Source: Candidatus Poseidoniales archaeon (lineage in GTDB: Archaea > Thermoplasmatota > Poseidoniia > Poseidoniales > Thalassarchaeaceae). From it: a stretch of DNA of 53,136 nucleotides. This document shows, in pieces, positions 24,912 to 34,492 of this stretch. Made by a program: the position numbers and the translations under genes. The stretch spans positions 1-53,136 of the forward strand of contig DUDF01000193.1 in NCBI GenBank assembly GCA_012959435.1, written 5' to 3'. The number at the start of each line of letters is the position of its first letter. Position 1 is the stretch's first letter. The notes under the pieces are model-generated. The model saw nothing but the letters and a program-made list of their open reading frames with translations. It was not told the DNA's origin and did no database searches.

Positions 24912-27900
24912 ATGAAGTCTAAGTCGTTGCTACTTGTAATAATCTTAATCGTCTCCTCACAGTATGTATTTTTCACTTCTGAAATCACGACAAATTCAGC
25001 ATTAGATGAGAAACAGCCCATGGCGCAATCAGTGGCTAGCCAATGGCAGATGAATGATGCCCCACCTATTCAATCAGGTTGGTCTGCTAACACCTGGCAG
25101 CCAGATCCAAAGGGCCCGCTTTGGGACTTAGACTTCAGTCCAGATGCTACTAAGATAGCAGGAGTTGAAATATCAGATAACAGACTCTTTGTTTGGAATG
25201 TTTCAGATGGCCGTGTTTTACTATGGATTCATCATTCTGCTGCGATAGTTGATGTTGTTTGGCTTTCAGATGAATGGGTGCTAGTGGCAGACGCAGGAAT
25301 CAATTGGTATTCTTACCATGTTGTTGACAACGGTTCATCCACCCCTCATACCTCAACAGAGATGCGCTCTGGTCAATGGAGCGATGGTCTAACTGGAACA
25401 TATAGCGGATATTTGTGGGGTCTCGATGCCTCTTTGAGTCATTCAAAGGTGGCATTTTGTGGTAACATCAACCAGATGAATATGGGTGGGGAAATTGTAA
25501 TTGCTGATTTATCTCATTTCATTGATGGTTCACCAGCCAACGCACAACACTTCTTCCCACAATATTGGTCGGTAGATTGTGAAATTTCACCTAACGGGGC
25601 AACGGTTGCTGCAATAGGGCGGAATTTGACCACATATTCTGATGGGAATGTCACCTACCGAGATGTTGTGTATGGAGTTGAAGTTGCAACGGGAGCGCTT
25701 CAATGGGAACGTTTTGTTGGTGGTGATAATTCCAGTGCATGGGCAATAACTTGGGAGCCTGGAGGAGGCAGTTACACGATTGCTTACAATCACCCCCTTC
25801 CGAGCCAACCAAATGTTTGGGAAGGTGTCGCTACAGCCTATGCTGAGGTAGATGGTTCAGTATTTTGGTATTCACCAATTCCACAGAATGTCAGCAGTCT
25901 TAGTTGGCTTCCCGATGGCTCCTACCTTGGAGTTGGATTATACGACCCAGGGAGAATATCATTTATTGATACTGCAGGCCATATTCAAACAGATTTTGGA
26001 TGGCATGCTGTAAAGTCTGGCTCAACCTCAATTCCAGAGGATATCACCGCGGTAACTACAGCCTCAATTTCAGCACCTACCACGGCAAACCAATTGATGG
26101 CATCAGCAGGCAGGGACGGTGCAATCGAAATTTGGGTAGTTGATGTCACTAATTTTGAAATCCTACCGTATCGGAGATTAGGTCCTGCACATGTAAGGGA
26201 AATTATAGTTCACCCCATGCTTGATTTGGTTGCTATCGCTGATTCATCAGGTGTTGTAACCGTGCGTTCATCAAATGGTTCTATTGAGCGCCAATGTTTC
26301 CATCCAGAGTATGGTCAGGTTGTTTATGAAATCCCATTTGCTAAATCAGTAGATTGGATTAATGATGAAGCAATAGTAGCTTTCAGTGATGGGGTAATTA
26401 TTGCTTGTAATGAATTTAGTAAACGGTCTTGGAGTTTTGACTTAAGAGATCACAAAACCGTAGGTGCTTTTGGTAGAATTTCCATGCATCAAACTACTAA
26501 TTATGCAGCAATTTCTTGGTCATCTAATACCCTCAACACCTCATTAGATGGGCATGTTGCTATAATTGAGCCAATGTCTGGACAATTCTTCAATGAATGG
26601 CAATATCCCGAATCTCATTGGACAATGTCCTTCAATGATTTTGGCACAATTCTGGCCTCAGTTGGCCAAACTGGTGGGGTAAGATTGTGGAATACAAGTG
26701 ACCCCAATCCACAAAATTGGATGGATGATGGTTCACCATACTCTCACAATGGGTATGTTGGGGTCACTGAATGGATGCCAGGTGCTGACTTGTTAGTAAC
26801 TGCAGGTTGGGATAAACAACTAATCATGTGGGACATTCAAAGCCAATCTCAAATGCAGCAGATTACACTACTTAACGAAGCCTTTGCCTTAGCAGCATTA
26901 CTCAATGAAGGCATAATTGTGGTCGGTACGGGTAACGCTGGCAATTCACTTTCTGGACAGTTAGAATTCTATGATATCCAAAATAGTTCGTTAGTCAATT
27001 CTTACCAAATGACTCACATTCCTCGTGGTTTAGATGTATTTCCAAGCGACCAGTCTTTGGTGGTGGTAAACCATACTGGTACAATGCTAGTTCTAAAACA
27101 GGATGCTGATGGTGATGGTTGGTTAGATGTGGATGATGCCTTTCCAAATGACCCTACTCAACATCAGGATAGTGATGGTGATGGTTGGGGGGATGACCAA
27201 ACTCAGTCCAATGGCGATGATTGTTTGAATACTCAGGGGAGTAGTTACCAAGACAGAAATGGGTGCCTGGATAGTGACGGAGACGGCTATAGTGATGCCG
27301 ATGCTACTTGGCTTGCCCACCCTCTAGGTGCCGCTGATGCCTTCCCTAACATGCCTTCACAATGGCGTGATACTGACGCAGATGGTCATGGTGATGAGTA
27401 TTCCTTTACCGTTGGTAATGATGGTCTAAGAGTTGGCGAATCTGGTGATGCTTTCATCAATGATGTAGCCCAGTATCGTGATTTAGATGGAGATGGTTGT
27501 GGTGATAATTACACACATGGTGATGACAATGGAATGCGGATAAATGAAGCAGGGGATGCGTTCATCTCAGACCCCACACAATGCAATGATTTTGATGGTG
27601 ATGGTTATGGTGATAATTACACCTTTACCCTAGATAATGGTGATTTACGAGTTGAGGCAGGAGATGCTTTCCCACTTGATTACATGGCGTGGTCTGATTT
27701 AGATGGGGATGGTTGTCCGACAAGTTCTGCAACTGGCCTTGCCATTGACCTCTATCCTACAGATAGTGAAAATTGTGACCAAGAATTACCATTTTGGTTA
27801 CCGGTAAATTTAGTTGTATCAATCTCAAATGATGCATCATTATGGTATCTAGATATTTCTTGGGATTCTGCTGCCGATAACACTGATATTATTCGGTTAG

Positions 27901-28592
27901 AATTTGCCTTGAATAATGAGACATCCAGTTCAATCGATTCAGATTTTTCAGCGATCCAAGTTTGGACTTCAACTGGTGCTGTTAATGAGAATTTGAGTAT
28001 TAACTCAGTGACTGGAAATAATTTCCTTCATCTTAGACTAACAGGGGTCCCTGATGATGGTGATTCAATTAGTCGCAATTGGACATCGATTTGGGTTGTT
28101 CATTCTGGTGGCGAAAATACAACCGAAAATGATTCTGATAATAGTACCAATAACAATCTTGACTCAGATGGTGATGGTGTAATTGATTCATCAGACAACT
28201 GTCCTAATGAGTATGGGACAATTGCAAATCAAGGTTGTCCCGAGATAAATGACACATCTAATCAGACTGGAACTAATGGAAGTAATCCAGAAGATGAACC
28301 AGTGAATTCCTCAGCAATCTGGTATATATTAATTGCAGTAATGCTTGCAGGAATTGCAATACTCGCAGTCATGGCGATAAGGTATAATCGCAAGACAGAT
28401 AATATTGAAGAAGGGGTCTATTCAATGGCCCAACCTAGTTCGTTTGCTCCACCTTCAACCCCGCCATCCCCTAATATGCATCTTCCGTGCAAGGAGTGCG
28501 GAGGCTTCGTCCAAGAGGTAATGCATCAAGGAAACTTGTGGACATGGTGCCCATCTTGCCGTGAGTGGCAAGATTTCCTAGGGAAGCGATAA
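24912..28592 (+). CDS. Giant secreted WD40-like/calcium-repeat protein with cytosolic zinc ribbon
   Basis: A 1226-residue anchored surface protein. N-terminal signal peptide (hydrophobic core SLLLVIILIVSSQYVFF). Residues ~60-720 contain WD40-like blades (GPLWDLDFSPDATKIAG; ADLLVTAGWDKQLIMWD; ASAGRDGAIEIWVVD), probably one or two beta-propellers. Residues ~735-960 carry at least seven thrombospondin-type-3-like calcium repeats (DADGDGWLDVDDAFPNDP; DSDGDGWGDD), and one more (DSDGDGVIDSSDNCPN) follows near 1090. A transmembrane helix at ~1137-1157 precedes a basic stop-transfer and a C-terminal zinc ribbon (CKECGG..CPSCREW), which should face the cytoplasm. The ATG at 24912 is preferred over TTG 24909. 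Likely role in cell-surface adhesion or substrate capture; unproven. Confidence 0.8.
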   Translation: MKSKSLLLVIILIVSSQYVFFTSEITTNSALDEKQPMAQSVASQWQMNDAPPIQSGWSANTWQPDPKGPLWDLDFSPDATKIAGVEISDNRLFVWNVSDGRVLLWIHHSAAIVDVVWLSDEWVLVADAGINWYSYHVVDNGSSTPHTSTEMRSGQWSDGLTGTYSGYLWGLDASLSHSKVAFCGNINQMNMGGEIVIADLSHFIDGSPANAQHFFPQYWSVDCEISPNGATVAAIGRNLTTYSDGNVTYRDVVYGVEVATGALQWERFVGGDNSSAWAITWEPGGGSYTIAYNHPLPSQPNVWEGVATAYAEVDGSVFWYSPIPQNVSSLSWLPDGSYLGVGLYDPGRISFIDTAGHIQTDFGWHAVKSGSTSIPEDITAVTTASISAPTTANQLMASAGRDGAIEIWVVDVTNFEILPYRRLGPAHVREIIVHPMLDLVAIADSSGVVTVRSSNGSIERQCFHPEYGQVVYEIPFAKSVDWINDEAIVAFSDGVIIACNEFSKRSWSFDLRDHKTVGAFGRISMHQTTNYAAISWSSNTLNTSLDGHVAIIEPMSGQFFNEWQYPESHWTMSFNDFGTILASVGQTGGVRLWNTSDPNPQNWMDDGSPYSHNGYVGVTEWMPGADLLVTAGWDKQLIMWDIQSQSQMQQITLLNEAFALAALLNEGIIVVGTGNAGNSLSGQLEFYDIQNSSLVNSYQMTHIPRGLDVFPSDQSLVVVNHTGTMLVLKQDADGDGWLDVDDAFPNDPTQHQDSDGDGWGDDQTQSNGDDCLNTQGSSYQDRNGCLDSDGDGYSDADATWLAHPLGAADAFPNMPSQWRDTDADGHGDEYSFTVGNDGLRVGESGDAFINDVAQYRDLDGDGCGDNYTHGDDNGMRINEAGDAFISDPTQCNDFDGDGYGDNYTFTLDNGDLRVEAGDAFPLDYMAWSDLDGDGCPTSSATGLAIDLYPTDSENCDQELPFWLPVNLVVSISNDASLWYLDISWDSAADNTDIIRLEFALNNETSSSIDSDFSAIQVWTSTGAVNENLSINSVTGNNFLHLRLTGVPDDGDSISRNWTSIWVVHSGGENTTENDSDNSTNNNLDSDGDGVIDSSDNCPNEYGTIANQGCPEINDTSNQTGTNGSNPEDEPVNSSAIWYILIAVMLAGIAILAVMAIRYNRKTDNIEEGVYSMAQPSSFAPPSTPPSPNMHLPCKECGGFVQEVMHQGNLWTWCPSCREWQDFLGKR

Positions 28593-28613
28593 CCAATCCC
28601 AAAAGAATTAGAT

Positions 28614-29399
28614 TTAGCGACTTGATTGTGAATATTCATGATAGTCTACAGTAGGTTGTAGTGAGTCAATTGCTGTTTGTAGTCGAGCATTTGCAGCTTG
28701 TTCTCCAGATTCAATTGAAGCGATTTGCTTGCGTAATGATTGAAGTCTGGTTGTTAACGCAGTCGCAACATCTTGCTTCAGACCTAGTGAAGGCTGAATC
28801 CAACGTTCTAATGAGGTGTTAACTCTTTCAACAGAAGTTGTTAACCCGTTTTTCGAAATGAGAATAAATTCATCTTTCTCTCGGTTAACTGGCCCACATT
28901 CACCAAGTGCTTTTTCCAATTGTTTTACTACTTTTGTTGCTTTCTTGAGTGAACCTTTGCATTGTTCAAATGCTTCTACAGAAAGCAGATATGCTTCAAT
29001 ATGGCCGGCTTTTGTCGCTACAGAAAATCCATTCAAAGCCTTCTTCAAATTTCCAAGATGTAAATTGATTCTCCCCATTTGCATTGAGTCTTCAATTTTG
29101 AGTACAGTCTCAACATCATTTTCTCTAACGCCCTCCTTAGCACGCATGTGCCTTAGTTTAGTTGACTCTTTAGACAATATTTTGGCTGCTTTCATACTCA
29201 ATTTCCACTTTTGCCGAATTTCTAGAATATTGGAATGATCTCGTAATGCAAGTACTAACAATTCTTGCCTCTGAATTGTTCTCTTCTTTTCTGATAGCAA
29301 TAAGGAGGTTAATTCTTCGGCCATTACTTCTGAAATTTCAAGACGCCCGTCAGCGACATAACTGCGTAATTGGTTTAGAACTTTGACGGGGTCATCCAT
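28614..29399 (-). CDS. Helical hypothetical protein
   Basis: A 261-residue, mostly alpha-helical, basic protein of unrecognised family. N-terminal ~50 residues (DPVKVLNQLRSYVADGRLEISEVMAEELTSLL) look like an independent helical domain; then Lys-rich helices, a TPR-like pair (MGRINLHLGNLKKALNGFSVATKAG), and a C-terminal coiled coil (TTRLQSLRKQIASIESGEQ). No signal peptide. The ATG at 29399 is chosen; a GTG at 29417 inside a GGTGA motif would add six residues. It lies between two giant surface-protein genes, converging with the one upstream. Confidence 0.65.
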   Translation of the reverse strand: MDDPVKVLNQLRSYVADGRLEISEVMAEELTSLLLSEKKRTIQRQELLVLALRDHSNILEIRQKWKLSMKAAKILSKESTKLRHMRAKEGVRENDVETVLKIEDSMQMGRINLHLGNLKKALNGFSVATKAGHIEAYLLSVEAFEQCKGSLKKATKVVKQLEKALGECGPVNREKDEFILISKNGLTTSVERVNTSLERWIQPSLGLKQDVATALTTRLQSLRKQIASIESGEQAANARLQTAIDSLQPTVDYHEYSQSSR

Positions 29400-29499
29400 G
29401 CCGAACAAAAGGTTCACCTTACCATGCGAGTTGAGTCATCACGCATTATCACTCCTATTGTTCGTGCTAAAAGTCAATGCTAATGAAAATTAAGAAAAG

Positions 29500-32400
29500 T
29501 CAATTTTTTCGTTTTACAACTCGTCTCTTCGCTTTTCTCTTAGGTGATGGTCTACGTTTCTTCGGCTTCCTTTTCTTGGGGGCATCGTCTTCATCTTCGT
29601 CACCCCATTCATCATCATCATCATCACCGAAGTCATCATCATCGAAGTCATCATCATCCTCAACAACGGTCTTTTTCCGGCGCTTCTTTTGCTCACCTTT
29701 GATGGCTGTATCGAATGGGTCGCCTTCATCTTCCAATTGTTTGGTTTTTGGCGCTGCCTCCAGTTCAGCTAGGCCAGCATCTGCTGTATCACCTGAACCA
29801 CCATCATCGCCGCCACTCATGAATTCCATCATCCAATCATCTTCTTCATCAAACTCATCGCCACCTTTCTTCTTCTTGGATGGGTCTTGAGCGGCAAGTA
29901 TCCCCATCATGATGGCGAAGAATAGTAATAACAAATTGAAGGCTCCAACTGCAATGATAATGATGTAAGGGGGGCTAGTTAGAGATAGAGGTGCTTCCGG
30001 TTCTTGTTCTCCCTCATTGAATGGACTATTACCACTTTGACAAAGGGTGATCCCACTGATATTTTCATAACAGTGGTCCACATAAAATGTGGTTGTAAAT
30101 AATTTTTCATTCCCCGCGGAATCTTTTGCCATGATTTTCAATCTGTGATTTCCGGGGTCCTCAAATGTTGAAGCAGGTTCAGTCATACTGAAAACCAAAG
30201 TGTTTGAAGGTGTACCAGGCGGAGTAATTTCAGTAACATTCTCCCATTCAAATTCCTCATCAAAGAATTCGCCGACGTTAGTGAATTGGTATTTCACTTC
30301 AACAAGTTCAACATCGTCGGTGACGACACCATGAATTCTGATTTCAGTCCCATACAGGTACTTGCTTTCAGATGATGGTGAGAATAATTCAATGGTTGGT
30401 GCTTTGGAATCAACGGACCAATTAGTTAGCGAGAAAGTCTGTGAGTTTCCAACGATGTCAACTAATGTGGTAGTGATTGTGACGTTACTTGTTTCCATCC
30501 CACTTGGAATAGGGAAATCCCAAATGAAGTGAGTATCAGATGCTAGGAATGGTGTGGCGCGGGTGACTTCACCTTCAGGAGTAAAGGTGGTTCCAATTGC
30601 TGAACCTTCAATATAATTCTCAGTCTGTACCTGTATTATGGGGAATTCATCTAATGGTTCTCCACTATGGATGTGTAATCGGTAATCACCGCTTTTTAGT
30701 GGGCCACTAGGCGCCCCCTCTTCTCCTCCGATCCCAAGTAAGATTTCAACTTCAGGAGGAGTTGTGTCCTCGTGTACTAACCATGTGTTTGAACGATTAC
30801 TGACTGAATCTCTAGAATTCCCCCACGAATCTGCTACGATAAGAGCGTACCAAGCATGCCTATCCAAGTTTTCTTCTAGAGATAATTCTCTGAGAATTGT
30901 AGTTTCAGAAGGTAGTGGTAAATAATTGTCAATCATCAATTCCCAGCCTTCATCATCAGACAAGTTCCCCGTTTCGTTATTTTCAAAGGGAGTGCCGAGA
31001 TGTCGCCAAATAGAGTAGGTTTCATCCACTTCAGCTAGGGAATTAATCCATGATAATAAAACGCTATTCTGGCTACCCTGGAGCATTGGTTGCGCTAGTT
31101 GTACTGGTGCAGGGGGGAGAGTGTCTTCGCGAACAGACAATGGTATGCAATTTTGAAAGAACCCTGTATCTTCATATGTTGCATTGAGATGATTATATCG
31201 AGTAACCGATGTTATACAATAGTACGAAAGCCTATCCTTGTCAATTGGGACAGGGATTAATGCGTATTGAACCCCGTCAGGGACCGTTGCTGCAAGGGTT
31301 GCTTCAAGAGTGAGATTACTTGCTGCTGAGAGTTTAGTCCAAGAGTGCCAGATGTGATAAGATTCACCTTCTGCACCTACTTGGTCAGTCCAAGTGACGT
31401 TGGTCCATCCACCGCCGATATATGTGGCTTGGACATTAGTTGGTTCTGCTACCCATGGATCAAAAGCATTCTCCATGATAGGCCCGGCTACAGAGGAAGG
31501 TAGGATTGTGCTATTGTGATTACCACGTGCATCAGCAGAGGTTACTGCATAGTATGCGTATCCTAGAGTGCCACGCTCAACTTCATAGCGATACGTCGCA
31601 ACTCCTGAAGGTACCGCAGCAATATGCTCAATGTTTGGGTCTTGGGTATCATTGAAAGGTGCACCTGAACGCCATACGTGATAAGTGCCGTCTAATTCCT
31701 CTAGGAGGTCAGCCCAAGTGATTGTGGTGTTTCCTGTACCACCAAGTGATTCTGCTATGAATGATGCCGTCACACCTTGGACATCAATAGGTGCGACATT
31801 GTCTTCAGCAACGGGGAATTCAGCATTCATGGTATTGACACCACCAATGAAACGGAAGTCTTCGTACCCAAGATATGAGTAAGTAACAGAATAATATGCT
31901 TCAACATCAGTGCCTAGTGGAACATCGTAGCTTGTGCTTGAAATGCCAGCAGGTTCGCTTGCAACCAGTGTCTTTTGCATTCCAAACCAATTTGCTCTAC
32001 TTGCTGGATTAAGATGGCGGTAAATGTTTGAGATATACGCATTCGGGCCATTCTCAAGCAAGGTTCCCGGCTGGAGTTGATTGAGATTAATCCAATCTAT
32101 TTTGGTTCTACTAGTATCAGGGAAAAATGTGGCATTTACCGCGAATGGTGCAATAATATCATGTGTATTTTCGGGGATAGGCTCAGGGATTTGCGCACTT
32201 CCGAACTCCATGAACGCTTTTAGTGAACCATCATCTAGTTGAGTTGCAATACCGTAAAAGAATGTGCCATTGACTCCAGGTGGTAATGGGTGGCTGACAG
32301 AATGTTGTTGACTAGGGCAACTAATGACATTGCCTGTGCAGGCTGAAACGTTAGCGATATAGGGAATCGTATTGTTCTGAATCTGGCTAGTATTCATCTG

Positions 32401-32637
32401 AGTAGCACTACGATAAATGAGGTATCTACTTGTTTGAAGCATTTGAGCGATGGTCAAATTTTGAGTCCCAACATTTTCCCACATTATCGTTGTAGATTCC
32501 ATAAAAGGATCGAATATGGCTTCAATATTCTGTGCTTGTAAATCATTTGGGGCTGCCTGATCTGCTGCAACAGTAGGCACGAAAGGTACTGCCGTGACTA
32601 ATAGCAAAAGTGTGGTTATTAGAATTGATTTACTCAT
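29500..32637 (-). CDS. Giant secreted protein with FN3-like domains and charged cytosolic tail
   Basis: A 1045-residue anchored surface protein. Signal peptide ILITTLLLLVTAVPFVPTVAADQ is followed by repeated fibronectin-III-like units, each with a Trp near the start and a Y-x-(I/V)-W/Y-R core (for example TTIMWENVGTQN, TNVTWTDQVGAEGESYHIWHS, SVLLSWINSLAEVDETYSIWRH). Near residue 760 is a bacterial-Ig-like unit (APTIELFSPSSES..). A transmembrane helix (~YIIIIAVGAFNLLLLFFAIMMG) leads to a ~125-residue cytoplasmic tail: an acidic Asp run coded by a GAT/GAC tandem stretch, then a very basic Lys/Arg/Pro end (KKRKPKKRRPSPKRKAKRR). That end resembles histone-H1-type tails. The ATG at 32637 starts the signal peptide. 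Confidence 0.8.
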   Translation of the reverse strand: MSKSILITTLLLLVTAVPFVPTVAADQAAPNDLQAQNIEAIFDPFMESTTIMWENVGTQNLTIAQMLQTSRYLIYRSATQMNTSQIQNNTIPYIANVSACTGNVISCPSQQHSVSHPLPPGVNGTFFYGIATQLDDGSLKAFMEFGSAQIPEPIPENTHDIIAPFAVNATFFPDTSRTKIDWINLNQLQPGTLLENGPNAYISNIYRHLNPASRANWFGMQKTLVASEPAGISSTSYDVPLGTDVEAYYSVTYSYLGYEDFRFIGGVNTMNAEFPVAEDNVAPIDVQGVTASFIAESLGGTGNTTITWADLLEELDGTYHVWRSGAPFNDTQDPNIEHIAAVPSGVATYRYEVERGTLGYAYYAVTSADARGNHNSTILPSSVAGPIMENAFDPWVAEPTNVQATYIGGGWTNVTWTDQVGAEGESYHIWHSWTKLSAASNLTLEATLAATVPDGVQYALIPVPIDKDRLSYYCITSVTRYNHLNATYEDTGFFQNCIPLSVREDTLPPAPVQLAQPMLQGSQNSVLLSWINSLAEVDETYSIWRHLGTPFENNETGNLSDDEGWELMIDNYLPLPSETTILRELSLEENLDRHAWYALIVADSWGNSRDSVSNRSNTWLVHEDTTPPEVEILLGIGGEEGAPSGPLKSGDYRLHIHSGEPLDEFPIIQVQTENYIEGSAIGTTFTPEGEVTRATPFLASDTHFIWDFPIPSGMETSNVTITTTLVDIVGNSQTFSLTNWSVDSKAPTIELFSPSSESKYLYGTEIRIHGVVTDDVELVEVKYQFTNVGEFFDEEFEWENVTEITPPGTPSNTLVFSMTEPASTFEDPGNHRLKIMAKDSAGNEKLFTTTFYVDHCYENISGITLCQSGNSPFNEGEQEPEAPLSLTSPPYIIIIAVGAFNLLLLFFAIMMGILAAQDPSKKKKGGDEFDEEDDWMMEFMSGGDDGGSGDTADAGLAELEAAPKTKQLEDEGDPFDTAIKGEQKKRRKKTVVEDDDDFDDDDFGDDDDDEWGDEDEDDAPKKRKPKKRRPSPKRKAKRRVVKRKN
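29600..29662. repeat. TCATCA low-complexity tract
   Basis: Imperfect tandem TCA/TCATCATCA triplets inside the acidic tail of the giant surface protein, coding for Asp/Glu runs on the minus strand. A place where replication slippage could vary tail length. Confidence 0.6.
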
Positions 32638-32740
32638 CTGAATACAGCGCACGCTCAATCCCTCCGTAAGGGGGTGTGGTAACGAGGCGGTTATGAGGCT
32701 GACGCACTATGAGGGCATTTAGGGTCAAATCTTGACCATT

Positions 32741-33445
32741 TCAATTCTCATCATCGTTGTCATCGCCCCCTTGGGGGGCGGATATCATCGCTACGAGTTC
32801 CTTACGGGCAGTGATAAAACGGGTGAAAAAGGAGTATATCCCGCCTAAAAGCGAAATTAAAAGTACAATTGATAAAGCATTAATTTCAACATCAAATAGA
32901 GGTATTTGACCATAATCTTCAACTCCGGTACTGGCCTGCCAAATAGCCGCAATACAACCAAAAAAGGTAATTGCCATCCTGTCGGCTCTTCCGAACCCTC
33001 CATAGTTTCTACCTAGGCCAACGGATTGAGATTGTGTCCCCATGTAAGAACCCATCAAAGTAGCTAACCCTGCCATGTAGCCAAGATGTGGTGATGTAAG
33101 CCATGCAGTATTTACTCCAATAGCCACGATGATACCAAAATCAACGATTCTGTCAATGGTATGGTCTAAGAAATCTCCATACGATGAGGCTTTATTGTGA
33201 ACTCGCGCAATTTGCCCATCTAAAGCGTCACAAAATGCTGCAAATGCAAATAGTAGTGTGGCCATAATTAGTTTTCTTGCCCCTTCTGCATCAGCGGTTG
33301 CGGTGGCAAAACACCATGCAGAAATTCCAGCAATAAACAAACTAAACCAGGAGATGTAGTTTGGATTAACAAAGCCTAATTTGTTTACTAGTGGTGCAAC
33401 AAATTTCGTAAATTCTTCTCGCAAATTATTGAGTGCCATGTTCAT
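32741..33445 (-). CDS. CDP-alcohol phosphatidyltransferase (archaeal phospholipid head-group synthase)
   Basis: A 234-residue membrane enzyme that joins a CDP-activated lipid to a polar alcohol such as inositol phosphate, serine or glycerol phosphate. The family motif D-x2-DG-x2-AR-x8-G-x3-D-x3-D is complete: Asp73, Asp76-Gly77, Ala80-Arg81, Gly90, Asp94, Asp98. About six membrane helices. It resembles archaetidylinositol phosphate synthase, but the head group cannot be read from the sequence. Its start overlaps the stop of the kinase gene (ATGA); a second ATG at 33439 has better spacing to GGTGA. Acidic C-terminus. Confidence 0.85.
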   Translation of the reverse strand: MNMALNNLREEFTKFVAPLVNKLGFVNPNYISWFSLFIAGISAWCFATATADAEGARKLIMATLLFAFAAFCDALDGQIARVHNKASSYGDFLDHTIDRIVDFGIIVAIGVNTAWLTSPHLGYMAGLATLMGSYMGTQSQSVGLGRNYGGFGRADRMAITFFGCIAAIWQASTGVEDYGQIPLFDVEINALSIVLLISLLGGIYSFFTRFITARKELVAMISAPQGGDDNDDEN

Positions 33446-34041
33446 TCACCATGCAGGACTGTAATCCAGTCGATTCGTTGCTCTGGGCTTTCGGGCTTGA
33501 ACCCATCTCTTGTCCAAGCCTCAATCTGGGTGAAAAGTGAATCAACACTAGTTTCCGTAGAATCTAATTCCAATACAGGGGTATTTCCCCATTCATGCTC
33601 ATCATTCCATGCTGCTCCGAGGAGTTCCCACTCAGCATTTTCATCAATTTTTGATTTAGACCAACCCCTATCTTGCATTCGGGTTTGAAGCACCTCGGGA
33701 TTACAGCGGATAATGACGACAGCATCAACCGGAAGTAGATGCGATAGATGCCCATCAATCAACGTATCATCCTTAGGGGGTTGTGCCCATTGTTCTGAAA
33801 GAGTAGATACCAATTGTTCAACATCAATTGGTTGGGCGCCATCATTACTGTCAATTTTGCCAAGAAACCCATTTTTTTCGGCTAATTCCTTATCACTAAT
33901 TATCGATAGTGGCCAATCTCCGTTAGAATTAGCAAGCCCAAATTCAGCTACACTGGTTTTGCCGCTACCCGGTGTGCCGGTGATGGCAATTCGGTGCGCG
34001 CAAGTCCCACTCATCATGTAGGGGTTAGTTGTAATGGTCAT
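33442..34041 (-). CDS. AK6/Fap7-type adenylate kinase-like NTPase
   Basis: A 199-residue P-loop kinase of the archaeal/eukaryotic AK6 (Fap7/hCINAP) type, involved in 30S/40S maturation and AMP phosphorylation. P-loop GTPGSGKT is at 22-29; DGHLSHLLPVDAVVIIRCNPEVLQTRMQDRGW is the family-specific core, with DGHLSH as Walker-B-like motif. The C-terminal 30 residues extend the usual ~180. The ATG at 34041 lies ~30 bases from a TCTAAAT element and has no Shine-Dalgarno, fitting a nearly leaderless mRNA; ATGs at 34017/34014 would start closer to the P-loop. Coupled to the lipid synthase gene. Confidence 0.85.
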   Translation of the reverse strand: MTITTNPYMMSGTCAHRIAITGTPGSGKTSVAEFGLANSNGDWPLSIISDKELAEKNGFLGKIDSNDGAQPIDVEQLVSTLSEQWAQPPKDDTLIDGHLSHLLPVDAVVIIRCNPEVLQTRMQDRGWSKSKIDENAEWELLGAAWNDEHEWGNTPVLELDSTETSVDSLFTQIEAWTRDGFKPESPEQRIDWITVLHGE

Positions 34042-34165
34042 CAAGGTGATGGCTTAGGAGTGGTAATCGATTTAGAATGAAACAAGATTGTACTAAGGCA
34101 AGAAGTTTGTATTCCCTTCAAAAGTAAATTTGTAATTAGGAACATAAGCGAGTTTGAGCGACCGG

Positions 34166-34171
34166 TTTATA
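34166..34171 (+). promoter_or_regulatory. TATA box for the AsnC-like gene
   Basis: TTTATA, 45 bases before the ATG at 34211. With transcription starting ~25 bases downstream the leader is 12-16 bases and includes GGAGGG, a good ribosome site. Motif and spacing only. Confidence 0.5.
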
Positions 34172-34210
34172 CACAGAGACCACACTACTTCAGTTCATGG
34201 AGGGAATTAG

Positions 34211-34462
34211 ATGATACGATCAACTGAAGCGACGGCCATTGTGCTGATAGTTGCAGAACCTGGGAGAGAGACAGAAGTTTACAACGAATTGCGATTAATA
34301 CCAGAGGTGGTTGAGCAAATGTTATTGTTCGGTGAATATGACCTTTATGTGAAAATAGTTTGTGAGGATTATGCATTACTTGGGAGCGTAGTAATCAATA
34401 GAATTAGGGCTATTGAAGGAGTCGACTCTACAAAAACTCTCACTGCCGCACCGATGCTTTGA
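34211..34462 (+). CDS. Stand-alone AsnC/Lrp effector (RAM) domain protein
   Basis: An 83-residue protein made only of the ligand-binding alpha-beta sandwich of Lrp/AsnC regulators, with no helix-turn-helix. Family-like pieces: TAIVLIVAEPGRETEVYNELRLIPEV, LLFGEYDLYVKIV (the G-x-Y-D effector strand), and VINRIRAIEGVDSTKTL. Such stand-alone RAM proteins bind amino acids and may co-assemble with full-length Lrp proteins. GGAGGG precedes the ATG. Divergent from the AK6 kinase. Confidence 0.85.
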   Translation: MIRSTEATAIVLIVAEPGRETEVYNELRLIPEVVEQMLLFGEYDLYVKIVCEDYALLGSVVINRIRAIEGVDSTKTLTAAPML

Positions 34463-34492
34463 GTAGCGTATGTTGCGTAGGTTTCACCTACT

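Noticed and set aside
27100-27780. Regular repeats could be a CRISPR-like array
   Set aside because: They are in-frame calcium-binding protein repeats of unequal length within a long gene.
29477-29890. Plus-strand open frame with Ser/Phe-rich product
   Set aside because: Antisense shadow of the acidic and basic tail codons of the surface-protein gene.
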